64,000 nucleotides of DNA from Metabacillus sp. FJAT-52054 (GTDB lineage Bacteria > Bacillota > Bacilli > Bacillales > Bacillaceae). The position numbers were made by a program, and so were the translations under genes. The DNA is taken from assembly GCF_037201815.1 (NCBI RefSeq), contig NZ_CP147407.1:434001-498000 (forward strand), given 5' to 3'. The notes beneath the pieces were generated by a model. That model was not told where the DNA came from, did no database searches, and saw only the letters and a list, made by a program, of their open reading frames with translations. This document shows, piece by piece, positions 51,808 through 60,103 of the stretch. The first letter of the stretch is position 1; each line of letters begins with the position of its first letter.

Positions 51808-52881
51808 TTAGATGCCCATTCCTTGAGGAGCAGCGTCCGGTCCGTCTTGATCGGGTGTGCCTACAGGACCGCCTTCTCCTGGTCCGCCATGCCCGCGGCC
51901 GCCGCCATTATGACCGCCGTGCCCTTTGCCATGATCCGGTCCGAATCCGCCTAAACCTAAACCGAATCCGTCTTTATCCAGCAATTCGTTCAGCTTGTCT
52001 GGATTTTTCGTTTTGATTTCTTCTAATAAATCACGAGTCGTTTTATCCGCAGTCGAAATGTTCAGCTCTTTTGCAAGCTTCGCAATTTTTTTATCCATCA
52101 CTTCGGAAGCGATTTGTTGAACGGTTTTGCCATCCACTGTGATTCCGTATTGTTTCGAATCCGCTTTTACTTTTGCTATGCGGACTTCCTGAGCAAGGTC
52201 GCGGATGTCTTTACCGCTCGTTGATATGCCCAGTTCTTTTGCTTCTTTGTTAACGGCTGCCGTGAAAACTTCCTGCTGGATGGTTTGCTGATCCTTGCCG
52301 CTTATTGAAACGCCAAGCTCTTTTGCTTTTTTGTTCAGAGCTGCTGTCATTACATCCTGTCTAAGTGTTTGCTCATCTTTATTGTCAGCAGATACGCCGA
52401 GTTCTTTTGCTTTTTTCTTCAGCTGGGCAAGCTCGATCTCATTATGAAGGGTTTGCTCATCCTTGTTCGCTGTAGAAAGACCAAGCGCTTTTGCCTGTTT
52501 TTGAAGCTTCGCCAAGTGAACTTCCTGCGCCAGTGTTTCAAGATCTTTGCCGGCTGTTTTTATACCAAGCTCCTTCGCTTCTTTATTTACAGCTGCGGTC
52601 CTGATTTCCTTCATGATTTCCGGAGCTGTTTTACCCGTTGTACTGATGCCGAGTGACTTCGCTTGAGCCAGCAGCTCGTCTGTATTTCCGCCGAAGAATC
52701 CTTTAGGACCATGTCCTTTATGTCCGAATCCCTTTCCGCCGAAATCCTGCTTAGCCGTGCTTGCATCGGCCGCCGCTGTAGTTTTTGTATTTGCATCACT
52801 TGCTGCGAAAGCTGAAGATGCTGCATAGCCTCCAAGTAAAACCGTTCCTGCAACCGCAAAGCTTATAGCTGATTTTTTCAT
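51808..52881 (-). CDS. Secreted protein with eight 28-residue repeats and a Gly/His-rich tail
   Basis: A 357-residue protein with a signal peptide ending about residue 27 (SSAFA-ASD). Residues 74-297 are eight tandem repeats of exactly 28 residues, pattern AKELGIST-GKD-xxL-QEV; each looks like a helix pair. The last 60 residues are Gly/His/Pro-rich (GHGGHNGGGRGHGG) and could bind metal. It lies upstream of the two-component system on the same strand, with AGGAGG before ATG 52881. It may be under control of that system, or modulate it. No family is recognised with certainty. Confidence 0.82.
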   Translation of the reverse strand: MKKSAISFAVAGTVLLGGYAASSAFAASDANTKTTAAADASTAKQDFGGKGFGHKGHGPKGFFGGNTDELLAQAKSLGISTTGKTAPEIMKEIRTAAVNKEAKELGIKTAGKDLETLAQEVHLAKLQKQAKALGLSTANKDEQTLHNEIELAQLKKKAKELGVSADNKDEQTLRQDVMTAALNKKAKELGVSISGKDQQTIQQEVFTAAVNKEAKELGISTSGKDIRDLAQEVRIAKVKADSKQYGITVDGKTVQQIASEVMDKKIAKLAKELNISTADKTTRDLLEEIKTKNPDKLNELLDKDGFGLGLGGFGPDHGKGHGGHNGGGRGHGGPGEGGPVGTPDQDGPDAAPQGMGI

Positions 52882-53289
52882 TTGTATTTCCTCCTAAGTA
52901 TGGGCGTTTTAAGGTTGTTTGCCTTGCTGAACCTTATACTCATACTTTACTGGGCGAATGTGTCAGGTAAATGTCAAGGGTAAGGCTTATTAAAGTTTTT
53001 CTAGGAATTTCAGTCAGTGTTTGGAAGGATTTGAAGTCAGGAAGATGTCAGAGCTTAAGTTGCGGGTGGAGAAATGCAAAGAATCCATATAAAAGACGAA
53101 CGAACTTTGTTATGATTATTAATGTATACGCTTACATAAACCTTCATAAAAATTTTAACAAAGGAGGATACAAGCAGATTTAATGATATTATTATATCTT
53201 TCGTAGAAAATGTCCCAACGCAAAGGGGCAAAGGCAAGAAAATGTGGTACAACAGACAAAAAAGATTGTTTATAGGGGGAGTTTTCAGC
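52882..53289. other. Long leader upstream of the PTS gene
   Basis: No protein gene here. It contains the cre site at 53123-53136 and a strong but apparently unused ribosome binding site (AAAGGAGG, 53160-53167) followed by a seven-codon frame at 53183. Nothing else recognised. Confidence 0.5.
53123..53136 (+). promoter_or_regulatory. CcpA cre site
   Basis: TGTATACGCTTACA fits the catabolite-responsive element consensus TGWAANCGNTNWCA at all but one position. It lies 154 bp before the PTS gene, so CcpA repression in glucose is expected. Confidence 0.7.
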
Positions 53290-54765
53290 ATGATGAACTA
53301 TTTGCAAAGAATTGGCCGTTCCTTAATGCTTCCGGTTGCGGTATTGCCGGCAGCGGCTATATTAATGGGGATTGGCTATTGGATGGATCCAACGGGATGG
53401 GGGGCGTCGATTCCGGCTGCCGCTTTTCTGATAAAAGCGGGTTCTTCCATTATTGATAATATGGGAATTTTGTTCGCGGTGGGAGTAGCCTTAGGGATGG
53501 CGAAGGAACGGGATGGTTCCGCTGCATTAAGCGGACTCGTTGCCTTTCTCGTCATCACCACTTTGCTGTCATCGGATACAGTCGCCATGCTTCAGGGGAT
53601 AGACGCGGCGAAAGTAAATCCGGCCTTTGGAAAAATAGAGAACCAGTTTATCGGAATTCTATCCGGTATCATTGCGTCCATTATGTATAACCGCTTTAGC
53701 CATGTGAAGCTTGTGGATGCGCTGGCCTTCTTTAGCGGGAAACGTCTTGTACCAATTATGTCGGCAGTCGCTATGCTTATCGTTTCAGGCATCCTGCTAT
53801 TTGTTTGGCCGGTTGTATTCTCTGGCCTGGTTTCCTTCGGTGAAGCAATCAGTAAGCTTGGATTTGTGGGTGCCGGTCTTTACGGATTTTTCAATCGTTT
53901 ATTAATTCCTACGGGTCTTCACCACGCACTTAATTCAGTTTTCTGGTTTGACGTGGCGGGGATCAACGATATCGGTAATTTCTGGTCCGGCAAGGGAACC
54001 AAAGGTGTAACCGGAATGTATCAGGCGGGCTTCTTCCCGGTTATGATGTTCGGTCTTCCGGCAGCTGCGCTTGCGATGTACCACACAGCAAAAACAAAGA
54101 ATAAAAAGCAAGTCGCTTCACTCATGCTTGCGGCAGGTGTGGCATCCTTCTTTACGGGAGTAACCGAGCCATTGGAATTCGCCTTCATGTTTGTGGCGCC
54201 GCTATTGTTTGTTGCCCATGCAGTTTTAACGGGATTATCACTTGCAGTTGCGGCTTTCTTCCACTGGACGGCAGGCTTTGGTTTCAGTGCCGGATTCATT
54301 GACTTTTTCTTAAGCTCCAGACTTCCTTTAGCAAACAGCCCATACATGCTCATTGTTCAAGGACTAGTCTTCGCCGTACTTTACTACTTCTTGTTCCGTT
54401 TCCTGATTGTGAAATTCAACTTGATGACACCTGGAAGAGAAGAAAATGATGCAGCAAAGTTAGATGAAGGACTCGTAGTAAACGAAGCAGCACCTGCAGT
54501 TGCAGGAGCGGGTACAGAAAACAAATTTACGCTTATGGCTGCCAGAATTTACGAAGGTCTGGGTGGAGACGACAATGTCACATCCATCGACAACTGCGTC
54601 ACCCGTCTTCGAATTGAAGTAAAAGATATGAAAGCCGTCGATCAGCAAAAGATCAAAGCAACCGGTGTACCGGGAATCAACATCGTCGGCGCCAGCAGCA
54701 TTCAGGTTATTGTAGGAACGAATGTACAGTTTGTGGCGGATGAGATGCAGAAAATAAGGAAATAG
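53290..54765 (+). CDS. nagP: PTS EIICB permease, N-acetylglucosamine type
   Basis: A 491-residue fused IIC-IIB permease. The membrane IIC part (about 1-385) resembles the glucose/GlcNAc branch (SLMLPVAVLPAAAILMGIG, TGVTEPLEFAFMFVAP). The IIB domain has the phospho-cysteine motif SIDNCVTRLRIEV near residue 434. It takes up and phosphorylates the sugar with PEP; GlcNAc fits best by overall pattern, with glucose as alternative. It lacks a IIA domain, so a IIA must come from elsewhere. The cre site upstream fits catabolite control. ATG 53290 follows AGGGGGAG. Confidence 0.82.
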   Translation: MMNYLQRIGRSLMLPVAVLPAAAILMGIGYWMDPTGWGASIPAAAFLIKAGSSIIDNMGILFAVGVALGMAKERDGSAALSGLVAFLVITTLLSSDTVAMLQGIDAAKVNPAFGKIENQFIGILSGIIASIMYNRFSHVKLVDALAFFSGKRLVPIMSAVAMLIVSGILLFVWPVVFSGLVSFGEAISKLGFVGAGLYGFFNRLLIPTGLHHALNSVFWFDVAGINDIGNFWSGKGTKGVTGMYQAGFFPVMMFGLPAAALAMYHTAKTKNKKQVASLMLAAGVASFFTGVTEPLEFAFMFVAPLLFVAHAVLTGLSLAVAAFFHWTAGFGFSAGFIDFFLSSRLPLANSPYMLIVQGLVFAVLYYFLFRFLIVKFNLMTPGREENDAAKLDEGLVVNEAAPAVAGAGTENKFTLMAARIYEGLGGDDNVTSIDNCVTRLRIEVKDMKAVDQQKIKATGVPGINIVGASSIQVIVGTNVQFVADEMQKIRK

Positions 54766-54777
54766 CAAGGAGAATTG

Positions 54778-54806
54778 GAAAGGGGTGTCAGCTCCTTTCT
54801 TTTTTG
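54778..54806 (+). terminator. Terminator after the PTS gene
   Basis: GAAAGG (54778-54783) pairs with CCTTTC (54794-54799), followed by TTTTTT. Confidence 0.65.
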
Positions 54807-54921
54807 ATTTATAGTGAAAGAAAAGTTCAAATTGAGAGACGGACTAAGGATAAATTCTTCATGGCGTCTCTTCCGTATTGTGGACTTAGCGTCCGACTAA
54901 CTTAAAGAAAGGAGCATTCAC

Positions 54922-55113
54922 GTGACAAGCGATTTTCCTCCAAAATTAGCAAAACCCGCACAGCGTGCACTTGCAGGTGCAGGGTACGTTCGTCTTGAAC
55001 AGCTGACAGAGGTTAGCGAGAAAGAACTTTTAAAGCTGCATGGAATGGGACCGAAAGCGATTGGGCAGCTTCGGGAAGCTCTGCAGGAAAAAGGGTTGTT
55101 GTTCCGTAATTAA
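54922..55113 (+). CDS. Small RNA polymerase alpha C-terminal domain-like protein
   Basis: A 63-residue protein of one helix-hairpin-helix domain (QRALAGAGYVRLEQLTEVSE, HGMGPKAIGQLREAL), as in the C-terminal domain of RNA polymerase alpha. It probably binds DNA or protein. GTG 54922 is preceded by AAAGGAGC. Its role is unknown; such stand-alone proteins are common in Bacillus. Confidence 0.78.
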   Translation: MTSDFPPKLAKPAQRALAGAGYVRLEQLTEVSEKELLKLHGMGPKAIGQLREALQEKGLLFRN

Positions 55114-55219
55114 ATCGCCCTCTCTAAAATAGAGGGATAAACACCAAGAAGAAAGAATACATACCTATGTAAAAGATAATTGGGGCAGCGGCAATCTGTC
55201 CCATTTTGGAGTGTGAAAA

Positions 55220-56143
55220 ATGAGCGAATCGATTATCAGCGTAAATAGCCTCGTCAAGAAATATGGGGACTTCACGGCTGTGAATGGAATCAAGTTTGAA
55301 GTGAGGAAGGGCGAAGTGTTTGGTGTGCTCGGCCCAAATGGAGCGGGGAAGACGACGACGCTTGAGATGCTTGTCGGACTCCGTAAGCCGGACGGCGGTT
55401 CGGCGGATATCGGCGGATTTGATGTGGTGCGGGATTTAAATAAGGTGAAGGAAGTCATCGGTGTTCAGCTTCAGTCGACGACGTTGTTTGAGCTGTTAAC
55501 GGTTGAGGAGATTTTGGTCTTGTATGCAAGTTTTTATAAAAAGCACATTCCCATCCATCCGCTCATTGAGGATATGCTGCTGACGGACAAAACGAAAAGC
55601 AGGATTAAAAGCTTATCCGGCGGACAGAAGCAGAGGCTTGCCATTGCGCTTGCTCTTGTCCATGATCCGTGGATTATTTTTCTCGACGAGCCGACAACGG
55701 GTCTTGATCCGCAGGCAAGAAGAACACTGTGGGACATCATCTTTAAGCTGAAGGAAAAAGGGAAAACGGTGGTCTTGACGACGCATTATATGGATGAAGC
55801 CCATGTACTGTGCGACCGGATTGCGATTATGGATCAGGGAAATCTGATTGCGCTGGATACACCGGCTGAGCTTGTAAGGAGCCTTCACTCGGAAAATGCT
55901 GTTGAATTCCGTTTTGAAGAGGAAGGGGCCGAACTGGACCTTACTCAAATAGAAGGAGTGAAGCAGGTTGGCAGTCAAAAGGACGCAACCATTTTGTATA
56001 CGGATAATCTGCAGGCAACCTTAACGAGTCTTATCCAGACAGCCGCCGATCAAGGCTTGAAACTCGCAGATTTGCAGATCCGGACGGCAACGCTCGAGGA
56101 CGTCTTTATCCATATGACCGGAAGGAGTTTGAGGGAAGCATGA
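55220..56143 (+). CDS. ABC transporter ATP-binding protein
   Basis: A 307-residue ATPase of the DrrA-like drug exporter type. Walker A GPNGAGKTT at 38-46, signature LSGGQKQR, Walker B IIFLDEPTTGLDP, and a C-terminal substrate-specific domain. It overlaps the permease gene by 4 bases (ATGA), so the two are translated together. Probably exports a drug, lipid or peptide. Confidence 0.9.
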   Translation: MSESIISVNSLVKKYGDFTAVNGIKFEVRKGEVFGVLGPNGAGKTTTLEMLVGLRKPDGGSADIGGFDVVRDLNKVKEVIGVQLQSTTLFELLTVEEILVLYASFYKKHIPIHPLIEDMLLTDKTKSRIKSLSGGQKQRLAIALALVHDPWIIFLDEPTTGLDPQARRTLWDIIFKLKEKGKTVVLTTHYMDEAHVLCDRIAIMDQGNLIALDTPAELVRSLHSENAVEFRFEEEGAELDLTQIEGVKQVGSQKDATILYTDNLQATLTSLIQTAADQGLKLADLQIRTATLEDVFIHMTGRSLREA

Positions 56144-57228
56144 AGGCATATTGGCAATTGACGTTAACCCAGCTGCGGATTTTTATCCGGAACCGCCAAG
56201 TCTTATTTTGGACGCTTGCGTTTCCGATTTTTCTGATGGTCATGCTCGGATCCTTCCTTGGCGGCGGCAACAGCATGTCTGTCAAGGTTGGAGTAGTGGA
56301 TGAGGATCAATCCGCGGAGTCTAAGGCGTTCGTAGAGGCACTAAAGAAAAATCAGGCCATGGAGCTGGAAAAGGAATCGAATGAAGACAAGGCATTCAGT
56401 GCCGTGAAAAAAGGAGACCTGCAAATCGCAATTGTGATTCCAAAGGATTATGCAGAAAAGCTCGGCAAGGGCGCTCCATTTAAAATGCCTGTTTACTATG
56501 ATGAAACAAATGCGGCCGCATCCCAAATCGGGCTTCAGCTAGTTAACGGAGCGGTTGATCAAATCAGCAAGGAGCAGGTCAATTACAAGCCGGTTGTGGT
56601 GACGGAAGCAAAAGGAATCGAAACACTCAACCTTCAATACATCGACTTCCTCGTACCTGGAATCGTTGCGATGATGATCATGAGCAACAATATGAACGGG
56701 GTCGCAGGGCAGATTGCGGCGTGGAGAGAACGCGGTATTTTGAGAAGGATGCAGGGGACGACGCTCAAGGCTTCGACCTTTATTGCCGCTCAAATTACTG
56801 CCCGCCTCATGCTGAACGGCTTGCAGGCACTGCTTGTCCTCATCATCGCCCAGCTGATTTTCGGAGTGGACGTGCGAGGCTCATGGCTGACGCTTGTTGG
56901 CTTTGTTATTTTAGGAACACTTGCCTTTATGGCAATCGGATTTATTATCGCAGGAATTGCGAAAACACCGGAAAGCGCCGCGCCAATCGCAGGCTTCCTT
57001 TCCTTCCCGATGCTATTTTTGGGAGGCGTCTTTTTCCCCATCAAAGACATGCCGGATTTCCTGCAGCCAATCGTGTACGTTCTCCCAATTTCCCACTTAA
57101 GCCATGCGCTGAGGGAAGTCATGAACGTCGGCGCATCACTAATGACACTTGGTACGGAAGCTCTGATTCTTGCATGCTGGGTAGCAGGGGCTTTTATCAT
57201 CGCGAGCTTTACGTTTAAATGGGAGTAA
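56140..57228 (+). CDS. ABC-2 type permease subunit
   Basis: A 362-residue membrane protein with one N-terminal segment, an extracellular part of about 150 residues and five C-terminal segments (LVPGIVAMMIMSNNM and LGGVFFPIKDMPDFLQPI are typical ABC-2 blocks). It forms the exporter with the ATPase encoded just before it. The layout matches one-ATPase, one-permease drug or lantibiotic-type exporters. Confidence 0.88.
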   Translation: MKAYWQLTLTQLRIFIRNRQVLFWTLAFPIFLMVMLGSFLGGGNSMSVKVGVVDEDQSAESKAFVEALKKNQAMELEKESNEDKAFSAVKKGDLQIAIVIPKDYAEKLGKGAPFKMPVYYDETNAAASQIGLQLVNGAVDQISKEQVNYKPVVVTEAKGIETLNLQYIDFLVPGIVAMMIMSNNMNGVAGQIAAWRERGILRRMQGTTLKASTFIAAQITARLMLNGLQALLVLIIAQLIFGVDVRGSWLTLVGFVILGTLAFMAIGFIIAGIAKTPESAAPIAGFLSFPMLFLGGVFFPIKDMPDFLQPIVYVLPISHLSHALREVMNVGASLMTLGTEALILACWVAGAFIIASFTFKWE

Positions 57229-57260
57229 GGAAAAGGAATAGATAGGTAGAGGTGATTTCT

Positions 57261-57506
57261 ATGGGAATCTGCAATCTCGATCATTCAAGTGAAGACGTCC
57301 TGAAGAAGCTTATGCAGCAGCAGGAACATCTGCCCCAAAAAACGGCAATGGACACCGAGATATTTTTGCAGAATGAGCAGCGGCAGGAAACATTGAATGA
57401 AGTCTTTCATTTATTAAAAAAATACGATCTCGCTTCTGTGGAAGAGCGGGAAGAACGCAATGACCAGCTGAATGCTTTGGTTGCTGCTGCTGGAACAGAA
57501 TCCTGA
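57261..57506 (+). CDS. Small hypothetical protein, 81 residues
   Basis: A soluble, charged, helical protein (MGICNLDHSSEDVLKKLM, VFHLLKKYDLASVEEREERN). AGAGGTG lies upstream of ATG 57261. A terminator overlaps its stop. It follows the ABC exporter genes by 32 bp and may be in the same transcript. Not recognised. Confidence 0.6.
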   Translation: MGICNLDHSSEDVLKKLMQQQEHLPQKTAMDTEIFLQNEQRQETLNEVFHLLKKYDLASVEEREERNDQLNALVAAAGTES

Positions 57507-57523
57507 GGGGTTCTGTTTTTTTC
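57494..57523 (+). terminator. Terminator after the small gene at 57261
   Basis: AACAGAATCC (57494-57503) pairs with GGGTTCTGTT (57508-57517, one mismatch), then TTTTT. Stem overlaps the stop codon. Confidence 0.8.
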
Positions 57524-57628
57524 TATTGAAAAATCAAAACTTGCTGAATAAGCTGCTTTGGTCGGCACAGAAGGTCTGCAACATTGCTCGAGGAACATAG
57601 TCTGAAAGACAACTAGCCGAAAATTCCC

Positions 57629-57654
57629 GTTTCCCACCCAACCTTCAAGGGTAG
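57629..57654 (+). promoter_or_regulatory. Sigma-B-like promoter of katE
   Basis: GTTTCC (57629-57634), 14-bp spacer, GGGTAG (57649-57654) resembles the general-stress consensus GTTTAA-N12-15-GGGTAT. It lies 50 bp before the catalase start; the B. subtilis katE gene is known to be sigma-B dependent. Confidence 0.55.
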
Positions 57655-57704
57655 AGTACAAAACACGATATTTACATACTTATCCAAAGGGGTGGCAAAA
57701 CAAG

Positions 57705-59732
57705 GTGAGCAATCGCAAGGATGAACAGATGGAACAGTACCGGGTCGACGATGAGGGTAAAAAACTGACGACGAATCAGGGGTTAAAGGTTTCTGAGGAT
57801 GAGTTTTCGCTTAAGGCAGGAGAACGGGGACCAACACTGCTGGAGGATTTTCATTTTCGCGAAAAAATGACCCACTTTGACCATGAGCGGATTCCGGAGC
57901 GGATTGTGCATGCGCGCGGCTTTGCGGCGCATGGTGAGTTCGAAGTTTACGAGTCTATGAAAGAGTTTACGAGAGCTGGATTTTTACAGGATCCTTCTGT
58001 AAAAACTCCTGTTTTTGTTCGCTTTTCAACAGTTGCCGGATCGCGCGGTTCTGCTGAAACGGTTCGTGATGCCCGCGGCTTTGCGACGAAGTTTTACACA
58101 GAGGAAGGGAATTACGATTTAGTCGGAAACAACATCCCGGTGTTTTTTATTCAGGATGCAATCAAGTTTCCGGATTTGATTCATGCGGTAAAACCTGAGC
58201 CTCATAACGAGATTCCCCAGGCTGCATCGGCACACGATACGTTCTGGGATTTCGTTGGGAACAATCAGGAAGCGGCGCATATGGTGATGTGGACAATGTC
58301 CGATCGGGCCATTCCGAGAAGCCTGCGCATGATGGAGGGCTTCGGCGTTCATACATTCCGTTTTGTGAATGAAGAAGGAAAAGCGCGGTTTGTGAAATTT
58401 CATTGGAAACCAGTTCTTGGCACGCATTCCCTCGTCTGGGATGAAGCGCAGATAATCAACGGGAAGGATCCGGATTTCCACCGCCGGGATTTATATGACT
58501 CGATTGAAAATGGAGACTATCCGGAGTATGAGCTTGGGGTTCAGATGATTGAAGAAGAGGACGAGTTTAAATTTGACTTTGATCTGCTGGATCCGACGAA
58601 GCTTTGGCCGGAAGAAGATATTCCTGTGAAACTCATCGGGAAAATGACGTTAAACCGCAATGTGGACAACGTGTTTGCGGAAACGGAGCAGGTTGCCTTC
58701 CATCCAGGATCGGTTGTACCAGGAATTGATTTTTCCAATGATCCGCTTCTGCAGGGACGCCTGTTTTCCTATACAGATACACAGCTGATCCGCCTTGGCG
58801 GTCCGAATTTCCATGAGCTGCCGATCAACCGTCCGGTATGCCCGTTCTTTAACAATCAGCGAGACGGCTACGGAAGACATACGATCAACCGCGGTCAGGT
58901 CGCGTACCATAAAAACTCGCTTGCTGCGAATACACCGTCTCCGGCCAGTGCCGAAGAGGGCGGATATGTTCATTACCAGGAGAGAGTGGAAGGGTATAAG
59001 ATTCGCGCGCGCAGCGACAGCTTTAAGGATCATTTCTCCCAGGCAACGCTATTCTGGAACAGCATGAGCCAGCCTGAAAAAGAGCATATCATTGACGCAT
59101 TCAGCTTCGAGCTTGGAAAAGTGAAGAGCGAATCCGTTCAGCAGCAGGTTGTCGACATGTTCGCCAATGTCAGTCTGGAGCTCGCACAAGGGTTTGCTGA
59201 AGCGATTGGCGTAACGCCGCCGGAGCAGGGCGGTTCTAACGTAACAAAATCTTCTCCTGCACTCAGCCAGGAAAAAACGAAAAAGAGTCCGGAAACCCGG
59301 AAAGTTGGCGTGATTTTGGACGATGGCTTTAACGGACCGGAAGTTAGCTCGGTTCTTGATAGCCTGAAAGCCAAGGGCATCCAGCCGGAAATCATCAGCA
59401 GCAAGCTTGGCAAGCTGAAGGGCACAGACGGAAGCGAGCGGAAAGTGGACCACACCTTCCTTACATGCGACTCCGTTTTGTTTGATGCGATTTATGCAGT
59501 TGGCGGACAGGGAGCGAGCAAACGATTCCACCGCGATGCATCGGCATTTCTGCAGGAAGCCTTTATGCACTATAAACCGATTGGGGCGACCCATGAGGGC
59601 GAGAAGTGGCTTGAGGCGAATGAGATGAAGAACAGTCCAGGCGTAGTGAGCGGGAATAGCAGTGAAAAGTTTGCTTCGGCGTTTATCGATGCGATTACTG
59701 AACACCGTCATTGGGAGCGGGAAATAATCTAA
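57705..59732 (+). CDS. katE: Large-subunit catalase KatE
   Basis: A 675-residue class 2 (HPII-like) catalase. Catalytic His69 is in HARG, the Asn region in GNNIPVFF, and the proximal Tyr in RLFSYTDTQ. The last 140 residues form the class-specific flavodoxin/DJ-1-like domain (VGVILDDGFNGPEVSSVLD). It degrades hydrogen peroxide in stationary phase or stress. GTG 57705 follows AAAGGGGTGG. A sigma-B-like promoter lies upstream. Confidence 0.93.
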   Translation: MSNRKDEQMEQYRVDDEGKKLTTNQGLKVSEDEFSLKAGERGPTLLEDFHFREKMTHFDHERIPERIVHARGFAAHGEFEVYESMKEFTRAGFLQDPSVKTPVFVRFSTVAGSRGSAETVRDARGFATKFYTEEGNYDLVGNNIPVFFIQDAIKFPDLIHAVKPEPHNEIPQAASAHDTFWDFVGNNQEAAHMVMWTMSDRAIPRSLRMMEGFGVHTFRFVNEEGKARFVKFHWKPVLGTHSLVWDEAQIINGKDPDFHRRDLYDSIENGDYPEYELGVQMIEEEDEFKFDFDLLDPTKLWPEEDIPVKLIGKMTLNRNVDNVFAETEQVAFHPGSVVPGIDFSNDPLLQGRLFSYTDTQLIRLGGPNFHELPINRPVCPFFNNQRDGYGRHTINRGQVAYHKNSLAANTPSPASAEEGGYVHYQERVEGYKIRARSDSFKDHFSQATLFWNSMSQPEKEHIIDAFSFELGKVKSESVQQQVVDMFANVSLELAQGFAEAIGVTPPEQGGSNVTKSSPALSQEKTKKSPETRKVGVILDDGFNGPEVSSVLDSLKAKGIQPEIISSKLGKLKGTDGSERKVDHTFLTCDSVLFDAIYAVGGQGASKRFHRDASAFLQEAFMHYKPIGATHEGEKWLEANEMKNSPGVVSGNSSEKFASAFIDAITEHRHWEREII

Positions 59733-59743
59733 GAAAGTTCGGT

Positions 59744-59777
59744 AGCGGCGGCCTTCCAATGGGAGGCCGCTGTTTTT
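59744..59777 (+). terminator. Terminator of katE
   Basis: GCCTTCC (59751-59757) pairs with GGGAGGC (59761-59767, one mismatch) and AGCG with CGCT outside, then TTTTT. Confidence 0.75.
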
Positions 59778-59810
59778 GTGGGTACCTTCGTCGTGGGTGG
59801 TAGTCGAACT

Positions 59811-59930
59811 ATGTCGAAAAATCGATATATCGAAATAATCGTCGATATAATCCCAAAATCGTCGATATAATTTTATTTTAGTCGATATATCAAAAAAATC
59901 GCCGATATATCGCCAGAATAGCCGATAAAT
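59811..59930. repeat. Array B: six 20-bp direct repeats, inverted relative to array A
   Basis: CGATAT occurs at 59823, 59843, 59863, 59883 and 59903, with a sixth, degenerate CGATAA at 59923, in exact 20-bp register; consensus about GAAAAATAGTCGATATATCG, the reverse complement of array A. It lies between the katE terminator and the kyn promoter. A minus-strand frame over it is chance. Confidence 0.85.
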
Positions 59931-60039
59931 ACTTCAGCCGGTCTGCCAAACTCCCGCTGCGTACCTTTTTTCGATATAAAAATTGCCGATTTCAATAAGA
60001 TATCAAGTTTTGCGATAATTAACTTCCCTCCAACCTGTT

Positions 60040-60069
60040 TTGACAGCGCTATCATTCGTAAAATATAAT
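60040..60069 (+). promoter_or_regulatory. Sigma-A promoter of the kyn operon
   Basis: TTGACA (60040-60045), 18-bp spacer, TATAAT (60064-60069), both consensus. The kynU start is 35 bp downstream. Confidence 0.8.
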
Positions 60070-60103
60070 TCTATTAAACCCGAAACCGAAAGGACTGACT
60101 GAA

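Noticed and set aside
53183..53206. Seven-codon leader peptide before the PTS gene
   Set aside because: Spacing from the ribosome binding site is long and there is no terminator-antiterminator structure, so an attenuator is not supported.
59049..59759. 236-residue minus-strand frame opposite katE
   Set aside because: Antisense shadow; the catalase reading has all its active-site motifs.
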